Source: Lysobacterales bacterium (GTDB lineage Bacteria; Pseudomonadota; Gammaproteobacteria; Xanthomonadales; UBA2363). Taken from it: a DNA stretch of 35,093 nucleotides. Location: NCBI GenBank assembly GCA_019634735.1, contig JAHCAT010000024.1, positions 1 through 35,093 on the forward strand, written 5' to 3'. The notes below the pieces were generated by a model that was not told where the DNA came from, did not search any database, and worked only from the letters and a program-made list of their open reading frames with translations. Shown one piece after another: positions 8,860 through 16,881 of the stretch. Positions within the stretch are counted from its first letter, which is position 1. Each line of letters opens with the position of its first letter. The translations under genes were made by a program, and so were the position numbers.

Positions 8860-9261
8860 TCAGTGCCAGAGCCCCAGGATCAGCGCGATCAGCAGGAACT
8901 GGCCGACGTGGTAGCCGGCGTCGATCAGCCACAGGGTGAGGCTGCGCTGCGAGAACAGGTAGTTGATGCCGTAGCTGGTCGCGACCAGCAGCACACCGAC
9001 CACCAGGCCCAGGTGCAGGGCGGGACGCAGGGCCGGCGCCGGGCCGAGCAGCAGGGCCATCGCGTAGCTGGCGACCAGGGCCAGCACGAAGGCGCCGCCG
9101 AACACCTTGGCCGGATGGCCTGCCTTGGCCAGGTCGATGCCGGCCTCGCGCATCCACAGATTGCCGAGCAGGGGCGGCGCGTACCACAGCCCACCCAGCA
9201 CGAAGGCCGACACCGCGGCGGCCAGCACCGCCAGGTGGTTCACCTGCGAAAGATCGAACAT
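8860..9261 (-). CDS. DUF1761 family membrane protein
   Basis: A 133-residue integral membrane protein with four predicted helices: about 9-27, 52-70, 80-98 and 112-131. The pattern NHLAVLAAAVSAFVLGGLWYAPPLLGNLWM and the later YGINYLFSQRSLTLWLIDAGYHVGQFLLIALILGLW match the DUF1761 family, small membrane proteins of unknown function. ATG at 9261 is the only sensible start. It stands alone on the minus strand, convergent with the histidine kinase gene (168 bases between stops) and about 83 bases beyond the DUF885 stop. Confidence 0.85.
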   Translation of the reverse strand: MFDLSQVNHLAVLAAAVSAFVLGGLWYAPPLLGNLWMREAGIDLAKAGHPAKVFGGAFVLALVASYAMALLLGPAPALRPALHLGLVVGVLLVATSYGINYLFSQRSLTLWLIDAGYHVGQFLLIALILGLWH

Positions 9262-9343
9262 GGCCGCAGCCCTCCCGTCCGTGATCCCCCGCTGGTGATT
9301 CCAGTCCCGTGGCGGTCGCGGGACAACGCCGACGCGCGCCCGC

Positions 9344-11131
9344 TCAGGGCAAGGCCGCGTTGTCGTCGCCGCCGGGCGGACGCCGCGCCGCGATCCAGGC
9401 CTCCAGATGCTCGTCGAGCACCGACAGCGGCACCGAGCCCAGCGCCAGGATGGTGTCGTGGAAGGCCCGCAGGTCGAAGGCCTCGCCCAGCTCGCGCTCG
9501 GCGCGGGCGCGATGCTCGCGGATGCGGATCTCGCCGAGCTTGTAGGACAGCGCCTGGCCGGGCCAGGAGATGTAGCGGTCGATCTCGGTGGTCACCTCGT
9601 GCTCGGACAACGCGGTATGGCCGGCCATGAAGTCGAGCGCCTGCTGGCGGCTCCAGCCCATCGCGTGCATGCCGGTGTCGACCACCAGGCGCGCCGCGCG
9701 CCACATCTCGTAGGTCAGCCGGCCGAAGTCCTCGTAGGGCGTGCGGTAGATGCCCATCTCCTTGCCCAGGTATTCGGCGTACAGCGCCCAGCCCTCGCCG
9801 AACGCCGAGATGTAGCTGGTGCGCCGGAACAGCGCCTGCTCGCCCTGTTCCTCGGCCAGCGCCGCCTGCAGGTGATGGCCGGGCACCGCCTCGTGCAGGG
9901 TCAGCGCCGGCAGGTTGTACAGCGGCCGCGCCGGCAGATTGTGGGTGTTGACCCAGTACCAGCCCGGCTCGTTGCTGCCCGGCGGCGCCCCTGCATAGCG
10001 GCCGGCGGTGTAGAACGGCGCGATCGCCGCCGGCACCGGGGCGACCCCGTAGGGGCGGCGCGGCAGCAGGCCGAAATAGCGCGGCAGCTCGGCGTCGACG
10101 CGCTTGGCGATGTCGCGCGCGTGCATCAGCAGCTCGTCGGCGCTGCTTGCGTAGAAGCGCGGGTCGCTGCGCAGGTGGCCGATGAAGTCGGTCAGCTCGC
10201 CGTCGAAATCGAGTCCATCGAGGATCGCCTGCATCTCGGCGCGGATGCGTGCGACCTCGCGCTGGCCGACCGCGTGGATCTCCCTGGGCGTCAGGTCGAG
10301 GGTGGTGTATTCGCGGATCTGCGCGCGGTACCAGGCCTCGCCGTCGGGCAGGTCGTGGGCGGCGATGGTCGTGCGGGCGCCGGGAATGTAGGTGTCGCGA
10401 AGGAACGCGGCGACCCGCGCATAGGCCGGCACCACGCCGTCCATGATCAGCTCGCGCGCGCGCGCCTGCAAGGCGGCGCGATCGGCTTCAGGCCAGGCCG
10501 CCGGAAGACGCGCCAGCGGGCCCCAGAACACGCTGTCCTCGGCGCGCGCGACCTCGGCATGGCTGGCGGCGGCGGCGTCGCGCCCGGCCATCACCACCTG
10601 CGGCACGGTGCGCCCATCCTCGAGGCCGGCGCGCAGGTTGTCGAGCTGCTGGTCGAAATGGCGGGGAACGTCCGCCAGCAGTGACAGCCAGGCCTCGGCA
10701 TCGGCGCGCGTCGCGATCGCGGTGCGGTCGGGCAGCATGGCGAGGTTGCCGAAGAAGCTGGAGTCGCTGTTCATCGGCATCTGCCAGCCGTTCAGCTCGA
10801 TGTCGGCGATGTAGCCGTCGAGCTGGCCGAGCAGGATGGTGCGGTCGATGCGCGCAGCGACCGAGAGGTGCTCCGGGTCGATCGCGTGCAGCTCGTCGCG
10901 GAATTCCTGCCAGGCATGCAGCCGCCGCTGCTGGGCTGCCGGCGAGACGTCGGTCAGGCGGTCGGGTGCGCGGCGCTTGCCGTCGATGCCGGGCAGGTAG
11001 GGGAACTCGCCGCTGCGGAACGCCCACTCGCGGTCGATCAGGGCACGCAGCGCGGCGTCGCCCTGGGCGGCGCCGGCCAGGCCAGGCAGCAGGAGAAGCA
11101 GGGACAGGCACAGCGCGGCGGTCGGTCGCAT
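9344..11131 (-). CDS. Exported DUF885 family protein, putative metallopeptidase
   Basis: The 595-residue product has a signal peptide (MRPTAALCLSLLLLLPGLAGA). It carries the DUF885 pattern including RIDRTILLGQLDGYIADIE, LTPREIHAVGQREVARI and the metal-site-like motif HEAVPGHHLQ (His413, Glu414, His419-420), followed by FGEGWALYAEYLGKEMG. This HExxPGHH arrangement suggests a zinc peptidase related to M2/M3-like gluzincins; the family is largely uncharacterised, and substrates are unknown. The start at 11131 was chosen for the signal peptide; an in-frame upstream extension to 11359 is non-conserved and runs into the divergent TPR gene. A -10-like TATGCT lies at 11159-11164, about 27 bases upstream. 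Several export-type hydrolases cluster in this part of the window. Confidence 0.9.
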   Translation of the reverse strand: MRPTAALCLSLLLLLPGLAGAAQGDAALRALIDREWAFRSGEFPYLPGIDGKRRAPDRLTDVSPAAQQRRLHAWQEFRDELHAIDPEHLSVAARIDRTILLGQLDGYIADIELNGWQMPMNSDSSFFGNLAMLPDRTAIATRADAEAWLSLLADVPRHFDQQLDNLRAGLEDGRTVPQVVMAGRDAAAASHAEVARAEDSVFWGPLARLPAAWPEADRAALQARARELIMDGVVPAYARVAAFLRDTYIPGARTTIAAHDLPDGEAWYRAQIREYTTLDLTPREIHAVGQREVARIRAEMQAILDGLDFDGELTDFIGHLRSDPRFYASSADELLMHARDIAKRVDAELPRYFGLLPRRPYGVAPVPAAIAPFYTAGRYAGAPPGSNEPGWYWVNTHNLPARPLYNLPALTLHEAVPGHHLQAALAEEQGEQALFRRTSYISAFGEGWALYAEYLGKEMGIYRTPYEDFGRLTYEMWRAARLVVDTGMHAMGWSRQQALDFMAGHTALSEHEVTTEIDRYISWPGQALSYKLGEIRIREHRARAERELGEAFDLRAFHDTILALGSVPLSVLDEHLEAWIAARRPPGGDDNAALP

Positions 11132-11191
11132 CGGTCGGTCTCGGCGGTCGGGTGGACCAGCATAGCCGGCGGGGCCGCGCCGACAGGCTGC

Positions 11192-11197
11192 TAACCT
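11192..11197 (+). promoter_or_regulatory. Possible -10 element (TAACCT) directly before the TPR-like gene
   Basis: TAACCT ends 7 bases before the ATG at 11205, which would place the transcription start on or next to the start codon. No Shine-Dalgarno sequence fits between. The divergent DUF885 promoter shares this 73-base region. Confidence 0.35.
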
Positions 11198-11204
11198 GCC
11201 GGCC

Positions 11205-12755
11205 ATGTCCGCCACCCGGCCCGCCCCCGCCCCGTCCTGGCGCCCCAGGCTGGGGTCTGTGCTGGCCGTTCTGGCCGCCCTGGCGACACTTGCAACATCC
11301 CCCGCACAGGCCGCCCAAGCCGGCCTGGACACCCTGGACGCCGATGCCCTGCGCCGCATCGCACGCGACAGCGAACGCAGCGATCCCGTCCGGGCGCGCG
11401 CGGCGGTCGATGCGCTGCTTGCGCGGGCGGCGCCCGGCGATGCCGCCGCGCTGGCCGAGGCGCGTATCCAGACCGCGCGGATAAGCCACTACGAAGGCGA
11501 CGCGCCGGGCGCCCAGGGACAGCTCGACCATGCCCTGGACCTGCTCGGTGAGGCGGGCGACCCCGGCCTGCGCGGCCAGGCCCTGCACTTCACCGCGGTC
11601 GTGCAATCGGAGCGGGGCGGCGATCACGGCCGGGGCCTGCTGGCCGGTGGACAGGCGCTGGCGCTCTATGCCGCGCTCGACGATCCGGTGGCCCAGGGCC
11701 GGGTGCACAACACCCTGGCCCAGCTCCACCTGCGCCAGCATCAGCCGGCCCGGGCCCGCAGCCACGTGAACGCCCTGCGCGCGTTCGCCGACGGGACCGG
11801 CGATCCGGCCCTGGCCGTGGCCGCCCTGCTGCGGCGCGGCGACCTGCGCTACGAGGAAGGCGCCGACCCCGAACCGCTGTTCCGCCAGGCGCTGGCACGC
11901 GCCGTCGCCGCCGGCGAGCACGCTGCAGCCGGCGAGGCGGCGCAGCGGCTGTCGCGACAACGCTCGATCCATGGCGACGTCGAGGGCGCACGCGACCACC
12001 TGCGCAGGGCCAGGATGCATCTGCAGGAGGCCGGACAGGCCGGCCAGCTCGCGGTGCTCACCTACAACGAGGCGACACTGGCCGAGCGCGCCGGCGACCA
12101 TGCCGACGCGCTGGCACTGTACCGGCGCACCCTGGCCGAGGCGACCCGACCCCTGCCCTCGCCCCTGCGTGTCTACGCCTGGCTGGCGATCGAGCGCCTG
12201 GCCGGCGACGCCGAAGCCGCCGCCGCCCGCGAGGCCGGGTACCGCGAGGCCGAACTGCTCGGCCAGCCGGTGCCGCTGGCCTTCGCGCTGTCCGCGCATG
12301 CTGCGCATGCGCTCGAACAGGGCGATGCCAGCCAGGCGCGCAGCCTGCTGGAACGCGCCTGGGCGGACCTGCCGCCAGCGCCGGGCTTCGAGATCGAACG
12401 CCACCTGCGGCGGCTGGATGCCTGGACCGCCCTGGTCGCCGGCGACCTGCTCGAGGCGCAGGCGCGTCTGGCGGCCCTGGATACGCTGTTCGCCATGCGC
12501 GAGGAGGGCGACATCGGCGGCATCGCCGCCGCGGTGCGCGGCGCATTCGAAGAGATCGCGGCGGGGCATGGCGATGCCCGAACGGCTTTCGCACGCACGC
12601 AGTTGCGTGGACTCGGCGAGGCGCCCGCTGCGCCCCGCCGATGGCCGGCGTGGTGGCCGCTGCCGCTGCTGGCCGGGGCCCTGGCACTGGTGGCCCTCGG
12701 TGCCGTGCGCCGACACGGGCAACGGACACGTCGGGCCGAGGGCCAGGCGGCATAG
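11205..12755 (+). CDS. TPR-like exported protein with C-terminal membrane anchor
   Basis: The 516-residue protein has an N-terminal signal (about 15-37) and a long alpha-helical, Ala-rich middle. Repeated 34-40 residue units of TPR type are visible, for example ALALYAALDDPVAQGRVHNT, NEATLAERAGDHADALALYR and HAAHALEQGDASQARSLLER. A C-terminal transmembrane helix (about WWPLPLLAGALALVALGAV) is followed by basic residues, so the bulk of the protein probably faces the periplasm. No enzymatic motif is seen. TPR proteins are protein-binding scaffolds, and the closest functional clue is the tricorn-like protease encoded 52 bases downstream on the same strand. It is similar in layout to the TPR sections of LuxR/GGDEF-type sensors but has no output domain, so it may be a truncated relative of those. 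Function unknown. Confidence 0.75.
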   Translation: MSATRPAPAPSWRPRLGSVLAVLAALATLATSPAQAAQAGLDTLDADALRRIARDSERSDPVRARAAVDALLARAAPGDAAALAEARIQTARISHYEGDAPGAQGQLDHALDLLGEAGDPGLRGQALHFTAVVQSERGGDHGRGLLAGGQALALYAALDDPVAQGRVHNTLAQLHLRQHQPARARSHVNALRAFADGTGDPALAVAALLRRGDLRYEEGADPEPLFRQALARAVAAGEHAAAGEAAQRLSRQRSIHGDVEGARDHLRRARMHLQEAGQAGQLAVLTYNEATLAERAGDHADALALYRRTLAEATRPLPSPLRVYAWLAIERLAGDAEAAAAREAGYREAELLGQPVPLAFALSAHAAHALEQGDASQARSLLERAWADLPPAPGFEIERHLRRLDAWTALVAGDLLEAQARLAALDTLFAMREEGDIGGIAAAVRGAFEEIAAGHGDARTAFARTQLRGLGEAPAAPRRWPAWWPLPLLAGALALVALGAVRRHGQRTRRAEGQAA

Positions 12756-12772
12756 CGGGGCTGCACGCGGTC

Positions 12773-12778
12773 TACCAT
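12773..12778 (+). promoter_or_regulatory. Possible -10 element (TACCAT) before the tricorn-like gene
   Basis: TACCAT lies 29 bases upstream of the ATG at 12808, in the short gap after the TPR gene, and is identical to the hexamer before aceK. No clear -35. The tricorn gene might therefore have its own promoter besides read-through. Confidence 0.25.
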
Positions 12779-12807
12779 CGCCGCTTGCCCGACACCGATG
12801 ACCGCCC

Positions 12808-15800
12808 ATGCCCCGGACCGCCCTGCTGCCCACCGTCCTGATCCTGTTCCTTGTCGCCAGCCTGTCGCGCCCCGGCCTGGCCGCTGAAGACGCCGGCCGC
12901 TACGTCCGTCAGCCCGACATCCACGGCGATACCGTGGTGTTCACCGCCGAGGGCGACCTGTGGACCAGCCTGGTGACCGGCGGCCCGCCGCGCCGGCTGA
13001 GCACGCATGCCGGCGACGAGAGCCGGGCGGCGATCGATCCGGACGGACGCCGGGTCGCTTTCTCGGCCAGCTACGACGGCCCGCTGGAGGCCTACGTGAT
13101 GCCGCTGGCCGGCGGTGCGCCGCGCCGGCTCAGTTTCGAGTACGGCCGGGCCCTGGTGGTTGGCTGGACGCCGGCCGGCGAGGTGCTCTACGCGACCGCC
13201 AGCAGCAGCGGCCAGACCTGGTCCCCGGTGCTGGTGGCGGTCGATCCGGATTCGCTGGCGCGGCGCATCCTGCCGGTGGCCGATGCCGGCGACGGCGTCG
13301 TCGACCCCTCCGGCCGCTGGCTGTACTTCGTCCGCTTCGGCCTGGGCGCGACCAACGACAATGCGGTCGGCTACCGTGGCGGCGCGCTGTCGCAGCTGTG
13401 GCGGCTGGACCTGGCCGGCGCGGGCGAGGCGCAGCGCATCGGCCCGACCGAGGCCAACCTGCGCCAGCCGCAGTGGTGGAGCGGCCGCCTGCTGCTGATC
13501 GCCGACCTCGACGGCCGCGACAACCTGTGGTCCCTGGATGCCGACGGCGGCGACCCCCGGCCGCTCACCGCCCATCGCGACTTCCCGGTGCGCAGCGTCA
13601 AGGTGCACGGCAACCGCGCCGTCTACCAGCACGGCGGCGACCTGCGCGTCCTGGACCTGGTTGCTGGCGACGACCGCCGGCTGCCCATCCACCTGCCCAG
13701 CGATTTCGAGCAGCGCCGCACGCGCTGGCTGGAATCGCCGCTGCGCTGGCTGGAGGGCACCGCCTTCGCGCCGGCCGGCGACCAGGTGGCGGTGCTGGCG
13801 CGCGGCCGCGTGCTGCTGGCCGGGCTGGGCAGCCGGCGCCAGGTCGAACTGGCGGCCCCGGATGGCGTGCGCCTGCGCAGCCCGGTGCTGTCGCCGGACG
13901 GCCGCTTCGTGTACGCGGTGGCCGACGGCAGCGGCGAGGAGGAGATCTGGCGCTTCCCGGCCGACGGCAGCGGCGGCGCCCAGGCGCTGACCAGCGACGG
14001 CGGCATCCGGCGCTGGAACCTGTACCTGTCGCCCGATGGCCGGCGCCTGGCCCACGACGACAAGCGCGGCCGCCTGTGGCTGCTCGACCTGGACAGCGGC
14101 CGCAACCGGCTGATCGACGACGGCGGCCCGGACGGCAACGAGGGTCATGCCGAGGTCGCCTGGTCACCGGACAGCCGGCACCTGGCCCTGGTGCGCGCCA
14201 CCGGCGCCAGCGGCCGTGGCCGCATCGGCCTGTACGCGGTCGACGCCGGCCGCCTGGAGTGGCTGACCAGTGACCGCTACGAGTCGGGATCGCCGGCGTT
14301 CAGCCCGGACGGGCGCTGGCTGTGGTTCCTGTCGCAGCGCGAGTTCCGGCTCGCCAACGGCTCGCCCTGGGGCGACCGCAACACCGGTCCGTTCTTCGAC
14401 CAGCGCACCCGCCTGTACGCCCTGGCCCTGCAGCCCGGCCTGCGCTTCCCGTTCCAGCCGCCCGACGAGCTGGCGGCGCCCCCGGCCGACAAGGAGGCCG
14501 AGCAGGGCACCCGCCCGCGCGGCGGCGGACAGGGCGCGGCGGCCATTCCAGGGCCGGTCTGGGACGGCCTGGCCGGGCGCCTGTACGAGGCGCCGCTGCC
14601 GGCCGGCAACTGGCGGCGACTGCGGATCGGCAAGGACCGCCTGTTCGCGCTCGACCGCAACGGCGGCAATACCGCGCTCAAGACCTTGGCCATCGACGAC
14701 AAGGGCGGCAGCCCGGTCACCCTGATGGCCAACGTCGCCGACTACGACCTGTCCGCCGACGGCGGCAGGCTCTACATCCGCACGCCCGGCAGCGGCGAGC
14801 GCGATCCCGGGCGCATCCACATCGTCGAGGCCGGCGGCAAGCTGCCCGACGACCTCGACAAGGCCACCGTGCGCCTGGACGACTGGCGCCTGCGCATCGA
14901 CCCGGCCGCGGAATGGCGGCAGCTGTTCGCCGATGCCTGGCGCATGCACCGCGACCACTTCTTCGACGCCGGCCTGCGGGGAATCGACTGGCGCGCCGTG
15001 CGCGAACGCTACCAGCCGATGCTGGTGCGCATCGATGACCGCGCCGCGCTCGACGACCTGTTCGCGCAGATGATGGGCGAGCTGGGCGCCCTGCACTCCC
15101 AGGTGGTGCCGGGCGATGCCCGCACCGGCAGCGAGGGCGCCCAGGCCGGTTTCCTGGGCGGCCGCTTCGAGCCGGTCGCCGACGGCTGGCGGATCGTGCA
15201 CATCCACCGGGGCGATCCGGAGCTGCCCTCGGTCGCGGCGCCGCTGGCGGGGCCCGGCGTCGACGCCCGGGTCGGCGACGTGATCACCGCCGTCAACGGC
15301 CAGGCCGCCGCCGGCGTCCGCGACCTGTCCGACCTGCTGCGCCAGCAGGCCGGCCGCCAGGTGCTGCTGGCCCTGCGCCGCGACGGCAGCGCGCCGCTGC
15401 GCACCGTGGTGGTGCCGGTCGATGCCCAGCGCGAGGCGCAACTGCGCTACGGCGACTGGGTGCAGGGCCGCCGCGAGCGCGTCGAGCAGGTCGGCGCCGG
15501 CAGGATCGGCTACCTGCACCTGCAGGCCATGGGCGGCAACGACATGGCCGCCTTCGTGCGCGAGTTCTACGCCCAGTACGAGCGCGAGGGACTGATCATC
15601 GACGTGCGCCGCAACCGCGGCGGCAACATCGACAGCTGGATCATCGAAAAGCTGCTGCGTCGGGCCTGGGCGTTCTGGCAGCGACCGTCCGGCCAGCCCT
15701 ACACCAACATGCAGCAGACCTTCCGCGGCCACCTTGTGGTGCTGGTCGATGCCCTGACCTATTCCGACGGCGAGACCTTCGCAGCCGGCGTCAAGGCGCT

Positions 15801-16119
15801 CGGCCTGGGCCCGCTGGTCGGCACCCGCACCGCCGGCGCCGGCGTCTGGCTGAGCGACGGCAACCGCCTGGTCGATGGTGGCCGCGCGCGGGTCGCAGAG
15901 TTCCCGCAGTACGGGATGGACGGCGAATGGCTGATCGAGGGCCGCGGCGTCGAACCGGACCTGGTGGTGGACAATCCGCCGCGCGCCAGCTTCGGCGGAG
16001 AGGATGCCCAGCTGGAGGCGGCGCTCGCCCTGCTGCGCGACCGCCTGACGCGCGAGCCGGTGCCGCCGCTGCGGCCGCGCCCGGTGCCGCCGTTGCCGCC
16101 GTTGCCGCAACGCCCCTGA
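12808..16119 (+). CDS. Tricorn-like S41 family protease, exported
   Basis: The 1103-residue protein has a signal peptide (ending about GLAAE). Beta-propeller blades occupy about 30-600; LSPDGR and FSPDGR repeats are visible (VLSPDGRFVYAVADGSGEEEIWRF, YLSPDGRRLAHDD, AFSPDGRWLWFLSQREF). A tricorn core follows. There is a PDZ domain at about 790-880 (GDVITAVNGQAA). The S41 catalytic domain has NRGGNIDSWIIEKLL and the nucleophile Ser986 in DALTYSDGETFAAG, with Glu1044 in IEGRGVEPDLVV. His763 in GELGALHSQ matches the tricorn catalytic His; the residue before it is Leu762, where archaeal tricorn has a catalytic Ser. A Pro-rich tail ends the protein. Tricorn trims oligopeptides. Bacterial homologues with a signal peptide are thought to act in the periplasm. 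Neighbours are a TPR protein and a creatininase-family enzyme. Confidence 0.92.
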   Translation: MPRTALLPTVLILFLVASLSRPGLAAEDAGRYVRQPDIHGDTVVFTAEGDLWTSLVTGGPPRRLSTHAGDESRAAIDPDGRRVAFSASYDGPLEAYVMPLAGGAPRRLSFEYGRALVVGWTPAGEVLYATASSSGQTWSPVLVAVDPDSLARRILPVADAGDGVVDPSGRWLYFVRFGLGATNDNAVGYRGGALSQLWRLDLAGAGEAQRIGPTEANLRQPQWWSGRLLLIADLDGRDNLWSLDADGGDPRPLTAHRDFPVRSVKVHGNRAVYQHGGDLRVLDLVAGDDRRLPIHLPSDFEQRRTRWLESPLRWLEGTAFAPAGDQVAVLARGRVLLAGLGSRRQVELAAPDGVRLRSPVLSPDGRFVYAVADGSGEEEIWRFPADGSGGAQALTSDGGIRRWNLYLSPDGRRLAHDDKRGRLWLLDLDSGRNRLIDDGGPDGNEGHAEVAWSPDSRHLALVRATGASGRGRIGLYAVDAGRLEWLTSDRYESGSPAFSPDGRWLWFLSQREFRLANGSPWGDRNTGPFFDQRTRLYALALQPGLRFPFQPPDELAAPPADKEAEQGTRPRGGGQGAAAIPGPVWDGLAGRLYEAPLPAGNWRRLRIGKDRLFALDRNGGNTALKTLAIDDKGGSPVTLMANVADYDLSADGGRLYIRTPGSGERDPGRIHIVEAGGKLPDDLDKATVRLDDWRLRIDPAAEWRQLFADAWRMHRDHFFDAGLRGIDWRAVRERYQPMLVRIDDRAALDDLFAQMMGELGALHSQVVPGDARTGSEGAQAGFLGGRFEPVADGWRIVHIHRGDPELPSVAAPLAGPGVDARVGDVITAVNGQAAAGVRDLSDLLRQQAGRQVLLALRRDGSAPLRTVVVPVDAQREAQLRYGDWVQGRRERVEQVGAGRIGYLHLQAMGGNDMAAFVREFYAQYEREGLIIDVRRNRGGNIDSWIIEKLLRRAWAFWQRPSGQPYTNMQQTFRGHLVVLVDALTYSDGETFAAGVKALGLGPLVGTRTAGAGVWLSDGNRLVDGGRARVAEFPQYGMDGEWLIEGRGVEPDLVVDNPPRASFGGEDAQLEAALALLRDRLTREPVPPLRPRPVPPLPPLPQRP

Positions 16120-16133
16120 ATCCCGGAGATCCC

Positions 16134-16871
16134 ATGCGACTGTCCTTGAGCACCTGGCCGCAGGTCGAGGCCTACCTGGCCCGCTCCACCGGCGTCATCG
16201 TGCCGATCGGCTCGACCGAACAACACGGCCCGAACGGCCTGGTCGGCACCGACGCGATCTGCCCGGAACACCTGGCCTGGAGTGCCGGCGAACGCGCCGG
16301 CATCCTGATCGCGCCGACCCTGTCGATCGGCGTCGCCCAGCACCACCTGGGCTTTCCCGGTTCGCTGACCCTGCGCCCGACCACCCTGATCGCCGTGCTG
16401 GAGGACGTGGTCGCTTCGCTGGCGCGGCACGGATTCAGGGACCTGTACTTCCTCAACGGCCATGGCGGCAATGTCGCCACCGTGCAGGCGGCGTTCGCGC
16501 AGATCCATGGCCGCCACAGCCTGGCCGGCACCGCCAGCCCGCTGCGCTTGCGCCTGGCCAACTGGTACCTGGGCCGGCGCGTGCAGGCGCTGTCGCGCGA
16601 GCTGTTCGGCGACCGCGAGGGCAGCCATGCCACGCCCTCGGAGATCTCGCTGACCTGGCACGCGCATCCCGACCGCGCGCAGCCGATGGTCTTCGACCCG
16701 GAAGTCGCGCCGACCGGCACCATCGCCGACGCCGCCGACTACCGCGCGCGCTTCCCGGACGGCCGGATCGGCTCGGCACCCGGCCTGGCCAGCGTCGTCG
16801 CCGGCGCCCGCCTGTACGAGGCCGGCGTCGAGGACCTGCTGGAGGATTACACGGCGTTCCTGGCCGGCTGA
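16134..16871 (+). CDS. Creatininase family amidohydrolase
   Basis: The 245-residue metal-dependent amidohydrolase has the creatininase-family signatures IGSTEQHGPNGLVGTDA (Glu29, His31 and Asp40 as metal ligands), FLNGHGGN (His110) and EGSHATPSEIS (His165, Glu170). There is no signal peptide, so it is cytoplasmic. The family contains creatininase, FAPy deformylases and MftE-like peptidases. The sequence is too general to say which reaction applies, and NGHGGN lacks the Tyr-Glu of classical creatininase. ATG at 16134 has GGAG about 6 bases upstream. The tricorn gene stops 14 bases before it, so the two are probably one transcript. Co-transcription with a peptidase suggests a role in processing peptide-derived compounds, an inference only. 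Confidence 0.88.
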   Translation: MRLSLSTWPQVEAYLARSTGVIVPIGSTEQHGPNGLVGTDAICPEHLAWSAGERAGILIAPTLSIGVAQHHLGFPGSLTLRPTTLIAVLEDVVASLARHGFRDLYFLNGHGGNVATVQAAFAQIHGRHSLAGTASPLRLRLANWYLGRRVQALSRELFGDREGSHATPSEISLTWHAHPDRAQPMVFDPEVAPTGTIADAADYRARFPDGRIGSAPGLASVVAGARLYEAGVEDLLEDYTAFLAG

Positions 16872-16881
16872 TCGGGGCGCG

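Noticed and set aside
10488..12833. Long minus-strand open frame of 781 residues
   Set aside because: Antisense to the TPR gene and out of frame over DUF885; Arg/Pro/Gly-rich with no motif.
14164..16110. Minus-strand open frame of 648 residues
   Set aside because: Exactly antisense to the tricorn gene, whose protein has clear motifs; the shadow has none.
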